This document shows positions 24,701-40,200 of a stretch of DNA of 64,000 nt, in pieces; the stretch's first letter is position 1, and each line of letters begins with the position of its first letter. The notes beneath the pieces were generated by a model. That model did no database searches. It had not been told where the DNA came from and worked only from the letters and a program-made list of their open reading frames with translations. A program made the position numbers and the translations under genes. The DNA comes from Macropodus opercularis (taxonomy: Eukaryota; Chordata; Actinopteri; Anabantiformes; Osphronemidae): positions 8,396,001-8,460,000 of the forward strand of contig CM061107.1 of NCBI GenBank assembly GCA_030770545.1. Direction: 5' to 3'.

Positions 24701-27536
24701 GTGTCAGGCAGCAGAGGGATGAGGAGACCCCAGAGGACTTCTTCTACTTCGTCGACCTCCAGAGGCACAATGCAGAGATCGCTGCCTTCCACCTGGACAG
24801 GTGCAGCCTCATTATCACTTAATGGCTTCCTGGTTTTATTAACATCGTCTGTTTCGCTCTGTGTTTTTAGTGTCTTCTCACTGGTTACACACAGCGGCAG
24901 AGCTCGGGGGGAGTTTAAACATTTATTTAGGAGTTGGCAGATCCTGATGATAATGATCCCCACGGAATGACTTGCAGAAACGTTGGCGATCACTTAGCTT
25001 CTCATGCTGAAGCATCATCAGGTCAGAATTAGATTTGTTGCCAAATGCCTGTAAAAGTCCAGACGCGATCCACCTGCATCGGCTCTGTTTAGTCCTAATT
25101 AACAAACTTTAGCGAGCTGAGGTATTCAACACATTCTTGCAGGAGGATAATACTGATAAACAAAAAAGAACTAAATGGTCTCCAGCTAATGATACGAATC
25201 AACACGTCCCCTGATGGAAGGAAATATATCACACAGCCTACTCACAGATTGCAACATATTTTCCCAACCCAAGCTTTCCCAACTAGCTGATGAGTATAAA
25301 CCACAGGCTTACACACATGTCTGTGCGTGTGTGTGTGTGTGTAATTGTACATTAGTTGAGGTGATTCACTCTAAAATACAGTCCTCTGGGCCAGACGGTG
25401 TCATTAAGGAGCCACGTTTGAGCCTCACCACGCAAGACAGCGAACAAGATCAGCAAGTCAACAACAGCATCGCAATCATGGTGCTTGTTAAATTTCCTAG
25501 TTTCTGTGAAACGCGAGTGCAGCAGACAGATCAGTTGTGTGCGCTCATATTTCTGTGTTATACATGGCGTGTTTTTAATCTGCGGCGCTGTGTCGGCTCA
25601 GCCTGTGGTGGCTGCCAGAAGCCCTCGTAATTATGCTTTGCAATCAGTAGTTGGGGAATGCCGGCAATTTGAGAAACAGCAATTCAGCTTCACACACACC
25701 GATTGTTGTTTGATTACTGTTTGTGAGACATGACTGAAATATGGCCCTCGGGGAGGAATACGCTCTTGAACACAGCCTGCTAAATTATACAGCCGCCAGA
25801 AACTGACAACAGGGAACATTCACTGATACGAATCAGTAAAAATCAGCTCTAGGCTCCTGTGAAGTGAGGTGAGGAGGCAAACGTAAAACAATCACCATCT
25901 TCACAGAGTGTCCTTACATCTCTCTGAGAACTTCTTCCCCAACGTTTTCCAACTCTCCCTCCCAGGATCTTGGACTTCCGAAGGGTCCCACCGGTGACTG
26001 GCAGGCTGGTGAACGTCACAGGAGAAATCCTCCAAGTGACCCACAACGAAGACCTGCGCGGGGTCTTCTTCACCTCACCAGGTAGCACGCCTGCAGGCCT
26101 CTTGGTCCGGAAGGCATTTGTGTATAAACTAGGTTCCATTCTCATGTTGTGAAATCGTGTTTCAATTCCACAAATTTTCTTTCTAACAGCAAACAACATG
26201 TGTTTCTTCGCCAAGTGCTTGTATGTGTGCAAGACAGAATACGCTGTGTGCGGAAACCCCGACCTGCTGGAGGGGTCTCTGTCTGCCTACCTGCCCGGCC
26301 TCAGCATCGCTCCCCGTCTCTCCATCCCCAACCCCTGGATACGATCGTACACCTTCGCTGGACGAGAAGAGTAAGACGCTGAAGTGACATTTAGCTGCGA
26401 GATACTTTTGTAGCTTGTTATATGACACACGCTGAACCTGGCCTTTAGCTTGATTATAACTTCTAGTAATTCTCGTTAAAAAAATCCCATAAATCCTGTT
26501 GATGCTGAATCTAATTGGATGTTTGTCCGTTTTTAACTCGAGATAAAAGAGCAGATATTTTATCGTTTCAATTTTACTACACCATCCACTATTTTAGAAA
26601 CTAAACTAAACCCAGATGAAGAGCAGCCTCTTCCTGTTTTTTCCACTAAATCAGTTGAGCAGGTTATTCATTAAATCGACCCCAGTGACCGTGACACACA
26701 GTAGAAATGCAGTGTAGAAGTTTCCCATCATGCTTTTCTGTGTTTTAAAGGTGGGAAGTGAATCCCTTCTACTGTGACACCATCAAGCAGCTTTATCCGT
26801 ATAACTCAGGCAACAGGCTTCTCAACATCATAGACATGTCCATCTTCGACTTCCTAACAGGTCGTTCACTCCACCCCATCATTCCTGTGGTCTTACAGCA
26901 GCGACCTGTCACGTGTCTGCGTTTCCGTAAAGGTTCTTGGCTTTTGTTACAGGTAACATGGACAGACACCACTATGAGATTTTCACCCAGTTTGGGGACG
27001 AGGGATTTATTCTCCACTTGGACAACGCCAGAGGGTGAGGAGAAGAAGAAGAAGATGATGATGATGATGATGATGAGCTTTACGTTATTGTGACATTGTG
27101 CTTTATAGTGTGATCATCCTGTGTTCAGGTTTGGGAAGCATTCTCACGATGAGATGTCCATCCTGGCTCCACTGTCTCAGTGCTGCATGTAAGTTTAACT
27201 CAACAAGCCAAACTACAATCATTCTAGGTTCATTCTGAATTTACGCTTCATCTCTTCTTTCTCAGGATAAAGAGGTCCACACTTGTGCGGCTGCGGCTCC
27301 TGGCCGGACGTGATTTTAGGCTCAGTGATGTAATGAGGGAATCCCTGGAGGGAGACCCTTTGCAGCCAATCCTGACGGAGCCCCACCTCTTAGCACTGGA
27401 CCGCAGGTTACAGAAGGTCCTCAGAGTGGTCCAGCGCTGCATCCGGAGGCTGGGCAAGGACGAGGTTATCGCTAAGGACTTTGTCAAATCCACAGTGAGT
27501 CCTCAACCCACCACAGAGACGGAAAAGTCCAGGTAA
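21716..27536 (+). CDS. fam20a: FAM20A, secretory-pathway pseudokinase
   Basis: FAM20A is a Golgi pseudokinase that pairs with and activates the FAM20C kinase, which phosphorylates secreted proteins of enamel, bone and milk. Eleven exons give 530 residues, close to the human length: 21716-22071, 23157-23350, 23587-23637, 24516-24594, 24708-24800, 25966-26081, 26190-26370, 26751-26860, 26953-27034, 27129-27188 and 27266-27536. The N terminus is basic then hydrophobic (MRRDRLLLAAALTTVFSADF), a signal or type II anchor. Residue 245 is Gln in VDLQRHNAEIAAF, where active FAM20C has Glu; this is the FAM20A pseudokinase hallmark. NMDRHHYE and HLDNARGFG loops and the Cys pairs (KCLYVCKTEYAVCG, SQCCM) are present. 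I chose the ATG at 21716 by homology; an in-frame ATG at 21659 would add 19 residues. Identity is supported by the adjacent prkar1a, as in human. Confidence 0.97.
22072..23156 (+). other. fam20a intron 1
   Basis: A 1.1 kb intron with no recognisable exon. It contains a short ATT-rich run near 22823. Confidence 0.8.
24801..25965 (+). other. fam20a intron 5
   Basis: A 1.2 kb intron. The part at about 24925-25120, read on the minus strand, has a CTGATGATGC...AACGTTT arrangement reminiscent of the ends of old fish transposable elements, too decayed to classify. A short GT run lies near 25325. Confidence 0.5.
27051..27076 (+). repeat. (GAT)n-rich trinucleotide run in fam20a intron 9
   Basis: Eight or so GAT units follow a GAA run, just downstream of the exon 9 donor at 27034. 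It is intronic and not translated in the spliced model. Confidence 0.85.
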
Positions 27537-27763
27537 CAAGAAGAAATGCCCAGGCTCCTTTCAGACCACAGAAGACTAGATGATGAAGTGCGGTCGCCTT
27601 GTGAGAAACACCAGGCTCAGATGGTTTGGATTTAAAGAACGAGCCGTAATGGGGTTTGTCAGATGGCATGGAACCTCACTGTGGAGGTCCAGAATGGGAA
27701 TCGCTGCAGGTCTCATATTCTCACCATAGTATTTGGTTCCTTTAGCTTCTCTCATGGTCTTAA

Positions 27764-27773
27764 AATAAATAAA
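27764..27773 (+). terminator. fam20a candidate polyadenylation signal (two overlapping AATAAA)
   Basis: Two overlapping AATAAA hexamers lie about 230 bases after the fam20a stop codon. This would give a short 3' UTR. Confidence 0.55.
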
Positions 27774-28803
27774 ATCAATCTTCAACAGGAAAATGAACTT
27801 TAGCATCATAAGCAAACAGGTGATTTCATTCATAGCACCATAGGAGCTTTGTGGCTGTCATACACTTCAAAATCAGCAGTGGAGTTAATACTAAGAAAGC
27901 TGAGATGCACTGGATTAGTGACTGCAGGTGAACTTTGGGAGTGAAAAAAGATCTGTGTCCATTTGATAATTGAAAAATAAAGCTGTTTTATGTGGTTACA
28001 CACTAGTAACAGAAGTGTTGGTTGGTTGTTGAGCGAGTGAGACATGGAGAATGAAAAGTGTCACCTATTAAATAACTGTTTGGTTTACTCCACCTCGTTT
28101 TCCAGACTTGTAATCCTTCTGTCTCACCCGTGTGGTTAAAAGAGCTTTACAACATTACCGTCAACTAAAAAGAGCTGAGACTGAGAAACCAGAAGTCTAG
28201 CAACTAACAAGTATGTGTAATAATATGCCACCTTAATAATGCTGACCCGAGCCAAGTTTCCTCTGATGTAAATCTGAGCGTGTGCTTTCCTTTGTGAACA
28301 TATCTGAGCTTTGGCCTTTGTTATTTAGTTTGCTCTGATGAATTCCAGGTCTCTGTGGCAAGTGAAGCAACATGAGCAACTGTTGCAACAAGTACTTGTA
28401 AGAGATCATCAGATTGAGTAAGTCAGGCCTGACATCAGCCTGACAAAAGCCAATAGAGGGTAATAAATATCCATAACATCACACAGGTAGACAAACATCT
28501 TGTCAAGAATGAGACATGGCCTAGTAGGAAATGAAGGAACAGCCTGAACCTTTCCATTCCCAAAAAAGAACAGCAACAATTTTAAAGCCACAAATGTTGG
28601 CGTTTCTCTAAGCCAAGAACATTTATCAATAATATAAATGTTGCTTATTATTAAAAAAAAAGAGTAAAGAAAAAAGTCTGTTAAATGAAAACCTATGAAT
28701 TATAGTGTTAATACTCAGACAACAGCATTTTTACAATAACTTAAAAAAAAAAAATTCTTCTGTAGGACTGTATATTAAGAGGCTAAGGAGGAGTAGAGTC
28801 ATG

Positions 28804-28817
28804 TCTCCCTCTGGTGG
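28804..28817 (-). promoter_or_regulatory. CTCF-like core motif
   Basis: The minus strand reads CCACCAGAGGGAGA, one mismatch from the CTCF core, between the converging fam20a and prkar1a 3' ends. Confidence 0.35.
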
Positions 28818-28975
28818 ATAGGTTGGATTATGTGTGTTTAAACATGTACTTTATTGGCTGCTGTAGCTGTTTAGTCATTATAGATTTTCAGTAATTATGT
28901 AGTATTCGTAGCTACATAAACATTAAAACAGACAAATGTACAAGGCAAGAATGAAACAAACTATCATTTTTACTT

Positions 28976-28981
28976 TTTATT
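28976..28981 (-). terminator. prkar1a candidate polyadenylation signal
   Basis: AATAAA on the minus strand, about 2.2 kb after the prkar1a stop codon. Other hexamers nearer the stop exist, for example near 30018, so the true end could be closer. Confidence 0.4.
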
Positions 28982-30266
28982 GCTTAAACTGCCATCTGGA
29001 ACAATCTATACCAAAAGGATAAACATCTTTGCACATACAGGCGATCAAACTGAATACACAGTAGAATAGAAAAAGAATGGTCCTCTGATCATCTGCAGCT
29101 CTCTAGTGCCACAGGCCTAACAAACTCACTGAAGGTCAGGCCATCAGGAGTCCTACTGAAAGCCCTGGTTAGGTAAGCTAAGGCAAACTGGGACGATTGC
29201 AATGTGGCTAAAAACAGTTTGGACTAAAACCGATACAATGTTTTCACATGAACAAAATGTCAGTGAAACCCTCGACCCTAACGGTTTCGCCTCCTGTGGA
29301 TCAGGATGAACGGGATCTGCTGTCATAAATCCACCTGTACCCACATTCCACAGGAATAAGCTGAGGGCTAGGGAGAGCAGATGAAGGTGCTTTAACTCAG
29401 AAGAAAAATACACAAAGACTTGCATCATTAACCTGTCTACCTTGCAATCAGCACCAAAATCAAAGGTTTTTGGACGCACAAACGCCTTAATCATTAACCA
29501 AATAGGAAAAACGGTTCTGTTAACAGGAATGAAGAGCTGTACCAATAACCTAGAAGTCGACATTGTGTGACTGGGTAAATAAACATTTAAGAAAAGGACA
29601 GACTTACATTTTATGCCACCTAAGTAGTCATGAAGCAGTTAAGCTAGGGAGTAACAAATCAAATCTGTGAGAATTCCTGCTTCTGCTCGCAGCTGCAGGG
29701 CAGTTGTTTTTTTACGCTTCCATTCACACCGAATCACTGGATGCCTAAAACATCATGCCAAGTAAACATAAAGAACAGATCACAAGCTACTCTGATGTAA
29801 AGACAGCCATTGTTTCAAATAGGCAATAAGCAATGACACTAGTTAAATAAATTTCAGCTCATTGATTCTCAGCTTACTTGTGAAGCTTCAATACATAAAC
29901 ACTTCAGATGTCCCCCAAATCTTGTAATTACCACTTTTATGTATTTTAAAAAGTCTCAACCCATGATGTTTTACACAATACAATTACATACTGTTTTGTC
30001 AGTTGACAAGAAGAAGCATTTATTTACTTTGTGGCACTGGACACCTAAAATAGAATTTATGGAAAAATAAGTGTTTACAAAAGACAAACATATTTTAAGA
30101 TCACCATCACTCCAAACCATAAGTTTATCATTTAGTCAGTAATAATAATAGAACTATAATCATTTTAACTATACTATAACATTTTGATTACAAACCATAG
30201 CAGAAGAGTGACCAAATTATTTGGTATATACTAAAAAAGTTGAATACTGAAATACACTTAATACTT

Positions 30267-30298
30267 TTGTTTTTTTTTTTTTCTTTCTTTTTTTTTTT
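30267..30298. repeat. Poly-T tract
   Basis: Thirty-two bases, T except for two C interruptions, inside the presumed prkar1a 3' UTR (A-rich in the mRNA). Confidence 0.9.
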
Positions 30299-30969
30299 CC
30301 TCAGAGTAGTCAAGGCAGTTCTTGTATTGTCGTTCTACAGATTAAGAGGACATTAAGGGTAATAACTACTTCCTGTTTGGAGCTCCATATATTCAGGGAA
30401 GAGATCACGCACTGCATTTCCACAGCTATACATCTTTGCATTGTGACAATAATCAACATTTGGCACTAGCCCGGTAGCTGCACAATTAAATAAAAACCTT
30501 AAGTTGTACAAGCTCTCTCAAACTAAGCAAAAGCATCGTTGTCTCATCATACCGATCAAAGGTAATAAAAATAATAAATGGAGCATCATATCAAAGCTGA
30601 AACGTAAAAATGCCTGACAAAAGTTGATGCAATCATACTCTTCCTGCTGTGTACAGTATCTATGTTCTGCTTTAATCAGGCCAACTGATGTCAGAAAGGA
30701 AAACTAAACAGGGAAGAAGCAGTCCTCTCTTCAATCGACAACTTAAATCTGTAACAAATTCACCAAAAGCGCCATTTAAAGTTTGATTGTCCTGTCTCAT
30801 CGGCCTGAGACCCTAATGTCTTTCAGATCCCCTAACAATCCTGGTTGGTGTTCAAGTTAAAAAACAAAGCGTAACCACAAAATACATATATAACATAGGT
30901 AAGGTGATGTAACTGTGCCTACAAGGTAGCGTACGGCAGCTGGTACAAGCGCTGGTGAATGGCTAAAAA

Positions 30970-30994
30970 GGGGGTGGGGTGGGGGGGGGGGGGG
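30970..30994. repeat. G-rich run in presumed prkar1a 3' UTR
   Basis: A nearly pure G run broken by two T residues. The plus strand has enough G tracts to form a quadruplex; the prkar1a mRNA would carry the C-rich complement. Confidence 0.9.
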
Positions 30995-31085
30995 AGAGAA
31001 AAGCAAACATAGAATAAGAAAGTGACAAAAAGCAAATTGCATTAGTGGACCCTGGGTCTAAAAGGAGAGAAGAAGGGAAAGGAGT

Positions 31086-31120
31086 GAGGAGAGAGAGAGG
31101 GAGAGAGGGAGAGAGGGAGA

Positions 31121-31171
<51 letters not shown>
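31086..31171. repeat. (GA)n tract just after the prkar1a stop codon
   Basis: About 86 bases of GA units with GGGA interruptions. In the prkar1a mRNA this is a CU-rich tract starting 26 bases after the stop codon. Confidence 0.95.
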
Positions 31172-31174
<3 letters not shown>

Positions 31175-31197
31175 GTGTGGGGTGAGAGGCTCCCTGT

Positions 31198-34522
<3,325 letters not shown>

Positions 34523-35820
34523 GACGACAACCGCAACCCTGTTCTGTGACCTCTAACCTTTACACTGCAAAAAGAGGAGTTTATAACATAGCAGAATATG
34601 GATTCAGAAGGTTACCAGAAAACAACACGGGTGAGAAGAGAAACGGACTGACTTAAAAAGTGAGAATGTGAGAGAAATAGAACCAGAGTGAGAGGACACA
34701 GAGCAATGATGTGTGACACTGCAGAGTCTGAGTGTGAGGAGTGAAAACTGGTCATATGATGTTATCTCAAGTATCTGATTACGGACAACAAACTAAGATG
34801 TGCTCTGGGTTTATTCATTAAACACAAGTTGTGTTTTTAAAAGCCTAAAGCCTCAGTTAATTTAAGATCAATGATAAAACACAGGCCAGTAAATCAATTC
34901 ACTGCGAAGCCACAAAGGCAAATGCACTTGCCGGATGTTTCGACATTAAAAGTCACAATACTACCGATGAACAAAATAGCTTGACGGATCCAGATCATCT
35001 GATAAACCGATGTGATACAAGCTTCTTCAGACAAGGCTCGCTTGCTCTAGATGTGCGGTCCAGAACAGGAAGGCCTCTAAAGCCCTGCTGTGACCAACAT
35101 GTGCATTTAGATGAGCAGATGACAGGACAACTGCTTTGGGGCAAAATGGTCGATCCATTCTGTCGCTGCAAGTGTGTATGCAACTAGCTACACTCAGTGG
35201 AAACTTGGCAGACCTGCTTCAGTCTAACCCCACCACAGGAATAACGCAGCGATAAATGATATGGTTTTCAGTGCAGGTGGTAGAAGAGTTGACACTATAG
35301 GCCACAGCAGTCTTTACAGAGCCGATATGGTTTATTTTGCGGAAGACATTGCGAAAGTAATGCGTGCAGTACAAAAATAAATGCTTTAATTAAGTTGCAC
35401 AACTCCTCTGACGTCTAACGCTACTAAGAAGCAGGCTTTCGATTACAATCGCCAACATGATGCACAAAAGACCTTTCCCACCAAGAGAGCGCGAAGCATG
35501 GTGAAAGGTGGCTGATAATATGGCATTTATCGGTTCACAAAGCGAATAAATGTGAGGCACACATGAAGCTAATGTCGTCTCTAACAGCGCCTGGGTCGGG
35601 AATGCTTCGTGAGAAGGCAGACGGCTGCAGCCAAGTAACGAACAGCCAGCAAAACGCTGAAATAATAACACGTTTCAACGTCGTAACGACCGAGCACAAT
35701 CTAATAATAATGTTTTATCCGTTGACTTAACTATCTTAGGCCCGCGTTATGTCAGAGAGAGTGTCCAGTTTAATGCCTAGCTGGCTAGCCCCGTGCAAAG
35801 GCAAAGCTCTCCTCCAATGA

Positions 35821-35830
35821 CGCCATCTTG
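35821..35830 (-). promoter_or_regulatory. YY1-type motif upstream of prkar1a
   Basis: The minus strand reads CAAGATGGCG, a full YY1-type initiator motif, in prkar1a orientation. It may mark an alternative start site. Confidence 0.45.
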
Positions 35831-36081
35831 AGTTCTATCATAAACAAACGAGAGACGAAGCAAACAAATTTCACCTACACAGAGGTCACGTGTAGCACCA
35901 ACGAAATCACCGCAAATACTCACAGGAACCGTAAATTCTCGCCGAGCCCTTCGATAGCAACTCGGGATGGGTGATATTTCTCAAAGCGTACCGTTACCAG
36001 ATCCTCCTCGCTTCGATTTTTTCCCAAGCCCTGGACCGCTGCCCCACCGGATACGGCTGAGAACCAATCAACAGCCGTCCG

Positions 36082-36089
36082 TGACGTCA
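36082..36089. promoter_or_regulatory. Perfect CRE (TGACGTCA), proximal
   Basis: A full palindromic cAMP response element 159 bases upstream of the candidate prkar1a first-exon donor, next to a CCAAT box at 36064-36068. Confidence 0.7.
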
Positions 36090-36156
36090 ATTCTCCTCGT
36101 TCTGACATGTGAGCCCGTAACCCCTGGCAACCTTAAAGGAGCAGGCACGGAAGCCG

Positions 36157-36164
36157 TGACGTCA
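36157..36164. promoter_or_regulatory. Perfect CRE (TGACGTCA), distal
   Basis: A second full palindromic CRE, 75 bases from the first on the prkar1a upstream side. Confidence 0.7.
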
Positions 36165-36675
36165 AGGAAAGGGTTGAAAAAACCCGACTGATAGTTGATT
36201 TAAAACAATCTAATACAGGAATCTCTCTGAGTTGTCTTTATTCAGAGACGAATGAAACCTTGTGTTTCACTGCAGTGTGCATAAACCTTTTTATTATTAT
36301 TTTGTGAGATCTTGAGAACAAATGTCCCAGGAGGAAACAAAAAGTCAGAGGTGGATTCCCCAGATAAGATTCCTTTGAAAATATAGTGGAGAAATATTGA
36401 AGCGTTCTCTTCTTCCTCTCCGGGGATCAGAACATAATGTTACAGAGGTTTCCAGAAAAACTGACACAAACAATAAACACAAATGTTTACTGTTTTGTTT
36501 TCTGTTCTCACATATTACCAGTTTTCTTCAGTATTGACATTATGGATATGAAATCATTTAATATTCTTATTTATCAATAAAACGTGAAGTGATAAAGTCT
36601 TCTACTGTTAAACGTTTCTCAGGTCGATGATGTGTCGCAGAGCAGGCAGTAAAAAAATAGGTGCATAGATTTCAT

Positions 36676-36866
36676 CCAATGAAAACATCAAAACAATTCC
36701 TCGTGACAAGACTGAAAGTGCAATTGGCCAATCAACAGATTAGTCATTCAAAAAGGTGGGTCTTGTTTGACTGACGGCTATGGTATCAAATATATCGGAT
36801 GCTTTGAACAACTGGACCAATAGAAAAAAACATAAAAGAGGCGTCGACGTGTTGCCATCAGCCAAT
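36676..36866 (+). promoter_or_regulatory. Four CCAAT boxes upstream of wipi1
   Basis: CCAAT pentamers occur at 36676-36680, 36728-36732, 36817-36821 and 36862-36866, all in the wipi1 orientation, within 0.53 kb of its ATG. NF-Y is the usual binder of such clusters; binding is inference. Confidence 0.5.
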
Positions 36867-37207
36867 CGCAATGCAGCTCAGAGTGATGTATCCGCCCATC
36901 AGCTGTTTTTGTTTTGCTATCGGAATATTGGAAGTTAGCACAAAAACGGCAGCGTCGACAGCACATATTATAAAGGTTAATTCAGCAGCTTCTGTCTATC
37001 TCGCCTGATTAGATTCAGGATACTTCGCTCATTCTGTGATGTGTGCGATCGGAGCCAGCCTGCCCGGACATTCCTTTGCCTGAGGAGTGTGAGCGTGGCG
37101 CCTGGAGTCGGCAAGCAGAGGAGGGGAAGCGGGTTCCGGTGGGGATCGACCCGAACCCAAGGCCTCCGACCTCGACCAGCGAGAGAAGAGGGATTTTGGC
37201 CACTCGG

Positions 37208-40200
37208 ATGGAGTCCCAGGACGCACCGGAGGGTCCCGGAGTCCACCGAGCCTTCATCTGTGCCTCGTTTAACCAGGACATCACGTAAGCGACCTGCGGG
37301 CTGGGCCGATGCATTAACCCGATGTTGCATAATTGTTTTTAGTCATATTCAGACGCTCTGGTTTTTATTCTGTGCATCGTGGCAAAGCACCGAGTGTGTG
37401 TGTGTGTAGTCTGTGTGCGCACTAAACAGAACTAAGCTCTGGTAATTCATTTTAATACGTAAGATACGTCCCGGTCAGCTGGGAGGAAAGTAGGCCCCTT
37501 TGTTAAATTTCAAGGCCTGTTGCACATTAAAATAGACAGTTAGCAAGTCAACTTCCAGCTCTGGTATGATACGTTTAATCTTAATTCAGTGAATTTACAA
37601 CAGATCTATTTGTGTCTATAGCAGAGCTCCTGTTTACATTCTTCACATATAATAACGATGTATTAACACAGTGTTACTACTAATGGTTAAAATTAACCAA
37701 CAGAGAAATCTAATGTTGTCATTTATAGGTTATTATAACAGTATTAAAACAGCTCTACATAGAACATGGGTTCCTGGTATTGGTTGTCTCTTCAGTTACT
37801 TCGTGCTTTAATTTACATGGCTGTGAACAATTGCAAGGATTATGAAAAAACAAAACACGAATTAACATACAAACCTAATGCTGACCTCTTCAGTCACGTG
37901 AGCCCTCTTAAATAAACATCTGGGTTCCATTGTAAAGACAAGTAGGAGTCAGCCTAACCCAAGTACAGCCTTAACTGCAGCTCTACATCATCATACTGGA
38001 GTCATCTCCAGCTATCACAAAATGATGTGATAGTGGCAGTTAACATATTTAATGGAAACTGCAATATGACTATGTTGTCCCAACAAGATGACATAGGCTG
38101 AAGGTAGACAGAAATCAAAATGACCACAAAGTCAGACATGACACCAAATGATAAAAATATAAGTATAACAACCAAACATATTCACAACGTAAACAGAAAG
38201 TGGTAAAAACAAACTGCAAAAGGAGAAATAAAATGAGTACCAAGAGGGGTGGGGGTGGGGTTTGATCCGTGTATAGGAGAGGGGGTAGGACTGTTTTCTG
38301 TCAATGCTCTGGGACCCATTAGTCATAATCTGTCCACGGACTAAATGCTACAATTAGAACATTGCCAATGATGGTTCAGCTGTAACTAAGTTATCATATA
38401 TTATAGCCATATGATGTTATGGCTATATTCAGATTTCATACGGTTCACTGTAATTACAGTATCATGTCACTTTAACAATGGTGGATGTGGCTAACAAGAT
38501 GTCTGCGTTTTGTGTGTGTGTGCGTTGTCCTTTGGTTTTGTTTTAAATTGTAGTTCTCTGTCGGTGGGTACCAAAACTGGCTACCGGCTCTTCTCAGTGA
38601 CTGCCGTGGATAAACTGGACTGCATCCATGAAGGAGGTAAGAGCTGTTGTTTTTGTGCAACATAGTGAAGCTTGTGTAGCAAATAGTTTGAAATGATCAG
38701 ATCAGTTCTCTGCTGTGTTGAACATAGTAAACAGTCATTGGTTATAGAAGCTACGGTATGATGGAAGGTCTATGTCTGTCTTGCAGTTGAGTGTCCGGAT
38801 GTATATATAGTGGAGCGACTTTTCTCCAGTAGCCTGGTGGTGGTGGTCAGTTTGTCCATGCCACGCCGCATGAACGTCTACCACTTCAAGAAGGGGACAG
38901 AGATTTGTAACTACAGCTACTCCAATAATATCCTCTCTGTCAGGCTCAACAGACAGGTACAAGCATAAATCAGATCTCCCATTCCTGTAAATCAGATCTG
39001 TTCTGTCACATCACATCATTGCCTTGTTCCATGTTTACGTTAGCGGCTGGTCGTGTGCCTGGAGGAGTCGATCTACATCCACAATATAAAAGATATGAAA
39101 CTCCTCAAGACTCTGCTCAACACACCCACCAACCCCTCAGGTAATTTTAAGATACAGGCTAAATAAGGCTGCAGCAGTAAAAGTAATGAGTTTTGAGAAA
39201 TGAGCAAGGTGATAACTTATGAGCTGAACCTTCCCATTGCAAGATGAAGAATTTGTTTGCTTTAAAGATTCTAGTATGTACAGTATACAAATAGATCCCA
39301 GTACAGAGCTAATGACCAGACTGATCAAAAGAAAACGATGTGGAAGAACAAAACTGTATGAAGTGTCCATTATACTGTCTTGTAGGTCTCTGCGCCCTCT
39401 CTGTCAACCAGGGTAACTCCTACCTAGCGTACCCTGGCAGCGCCACCATCGGAGAGATCACAGTTTACGATGCCAATAACCTGGTGAGACTGCATTCAGC
39501 TCTTAACGCAGCAACAAAGAAAATGTAACGCTGGTGTCATGCCCCTTTGAAAATCCATGGGGAAAAGCAGACTGCTCATTAGACAGCACTTGTTTGCCTC
39601 TGTAGAGCACTGTGACGCTGATCCAAGCCCATGACAGTCCCCTGGCAGCCCTCACCTTCAATGCCTCTGGCACAAAACTGGCCAGCGCTTCAGAGAAGGT
39701 GAGGACATGATTCCGTTTATCCCTCCCTGTGTCTTATTAGCCAGCCACGTATATCTGACCAGCTTCTCCTCTACAGGGGACTGTTATTAGGGTCTTCAGC
39801 ATTCCTGAAGGACAGAGACTGTTTGAATTTCGACGAGGGATGAAAAGGTTCGTGTTTTTCAGTCTGACCTGACCTAACAAATCTCCTGAATCTAATGAGC
39901 TGTTTGAGGAGTACATGTCGTTGTATATTGTTTTCAATCGAATATTTAGCTTTAATCTGACTTTTGCGTTCTCTTCTGTGTGCTGTCTCTGTGCCAGGTA
40001 TGTTAGCATTAGTTCGTTGTCCTTTAGTGCAGATGCCCAGTTCCTGTGTGCCTCCAGCAACACGGAAACAGTCCACATCTTCAAACTGGAGCAGCACAGC
40101 CCCAGGTAAACACTCACACTGTTTGACTTAGTGCCTCATGCAAAGACAATCAAGTGTGAACTGTGCATAGATCAAAACAAACCCTGGCATCTTATTTCAG

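Larger units (their letters stand above)
27537..31197. other. Tail-to-tail interval: fam20a 3' end and prkar1a 3' UTR
   Basis: fam20a and prkar1a converge here. The right part, up to the minus-strand polyadenylation signal at 28976-28981, is a plausible 2.2 kb prkar1a 3' UTR. It carries homopolymer and GA/G-rich tracts listed separately. No coding exon was recognised; the 136-residue minus ORF at 29153-29563 has no family resemblance. Confidence 0.55.
34523..37207. promoter_or_regulatory. prkar1a/wipi1 divergent promoter region
   Basis: A 2.7 kb head-to-head interval. The prkar1a side has an acceptor near 34567, a candidate non-coding exon ending at a GTGAGTAT donor at 35923, a YY1-type motif at 35821-35830 and two CREs. 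The wipi1 side has four CCAAT boxes and a CpG-rich leader (about 37040-37207). Two CpG-rich islands are separated by AT-rich DNA, so two promoters are more likely than one shared promoter. Confidence 0.6.

Noticed and set aside
24925..25120. Possible Penelope- or retroelement-type fragment in fam20a intron 5
   Set aside because: Only a short motif resemblance from memory; no ORF, terminal repeats or target duplication are visible.
35390..35671. 93-codon minus ORF upstream of prkar1a
   Set aside because: No homology, and it lies between the presumed non-coding first exon and the coding exons of prkar1a.
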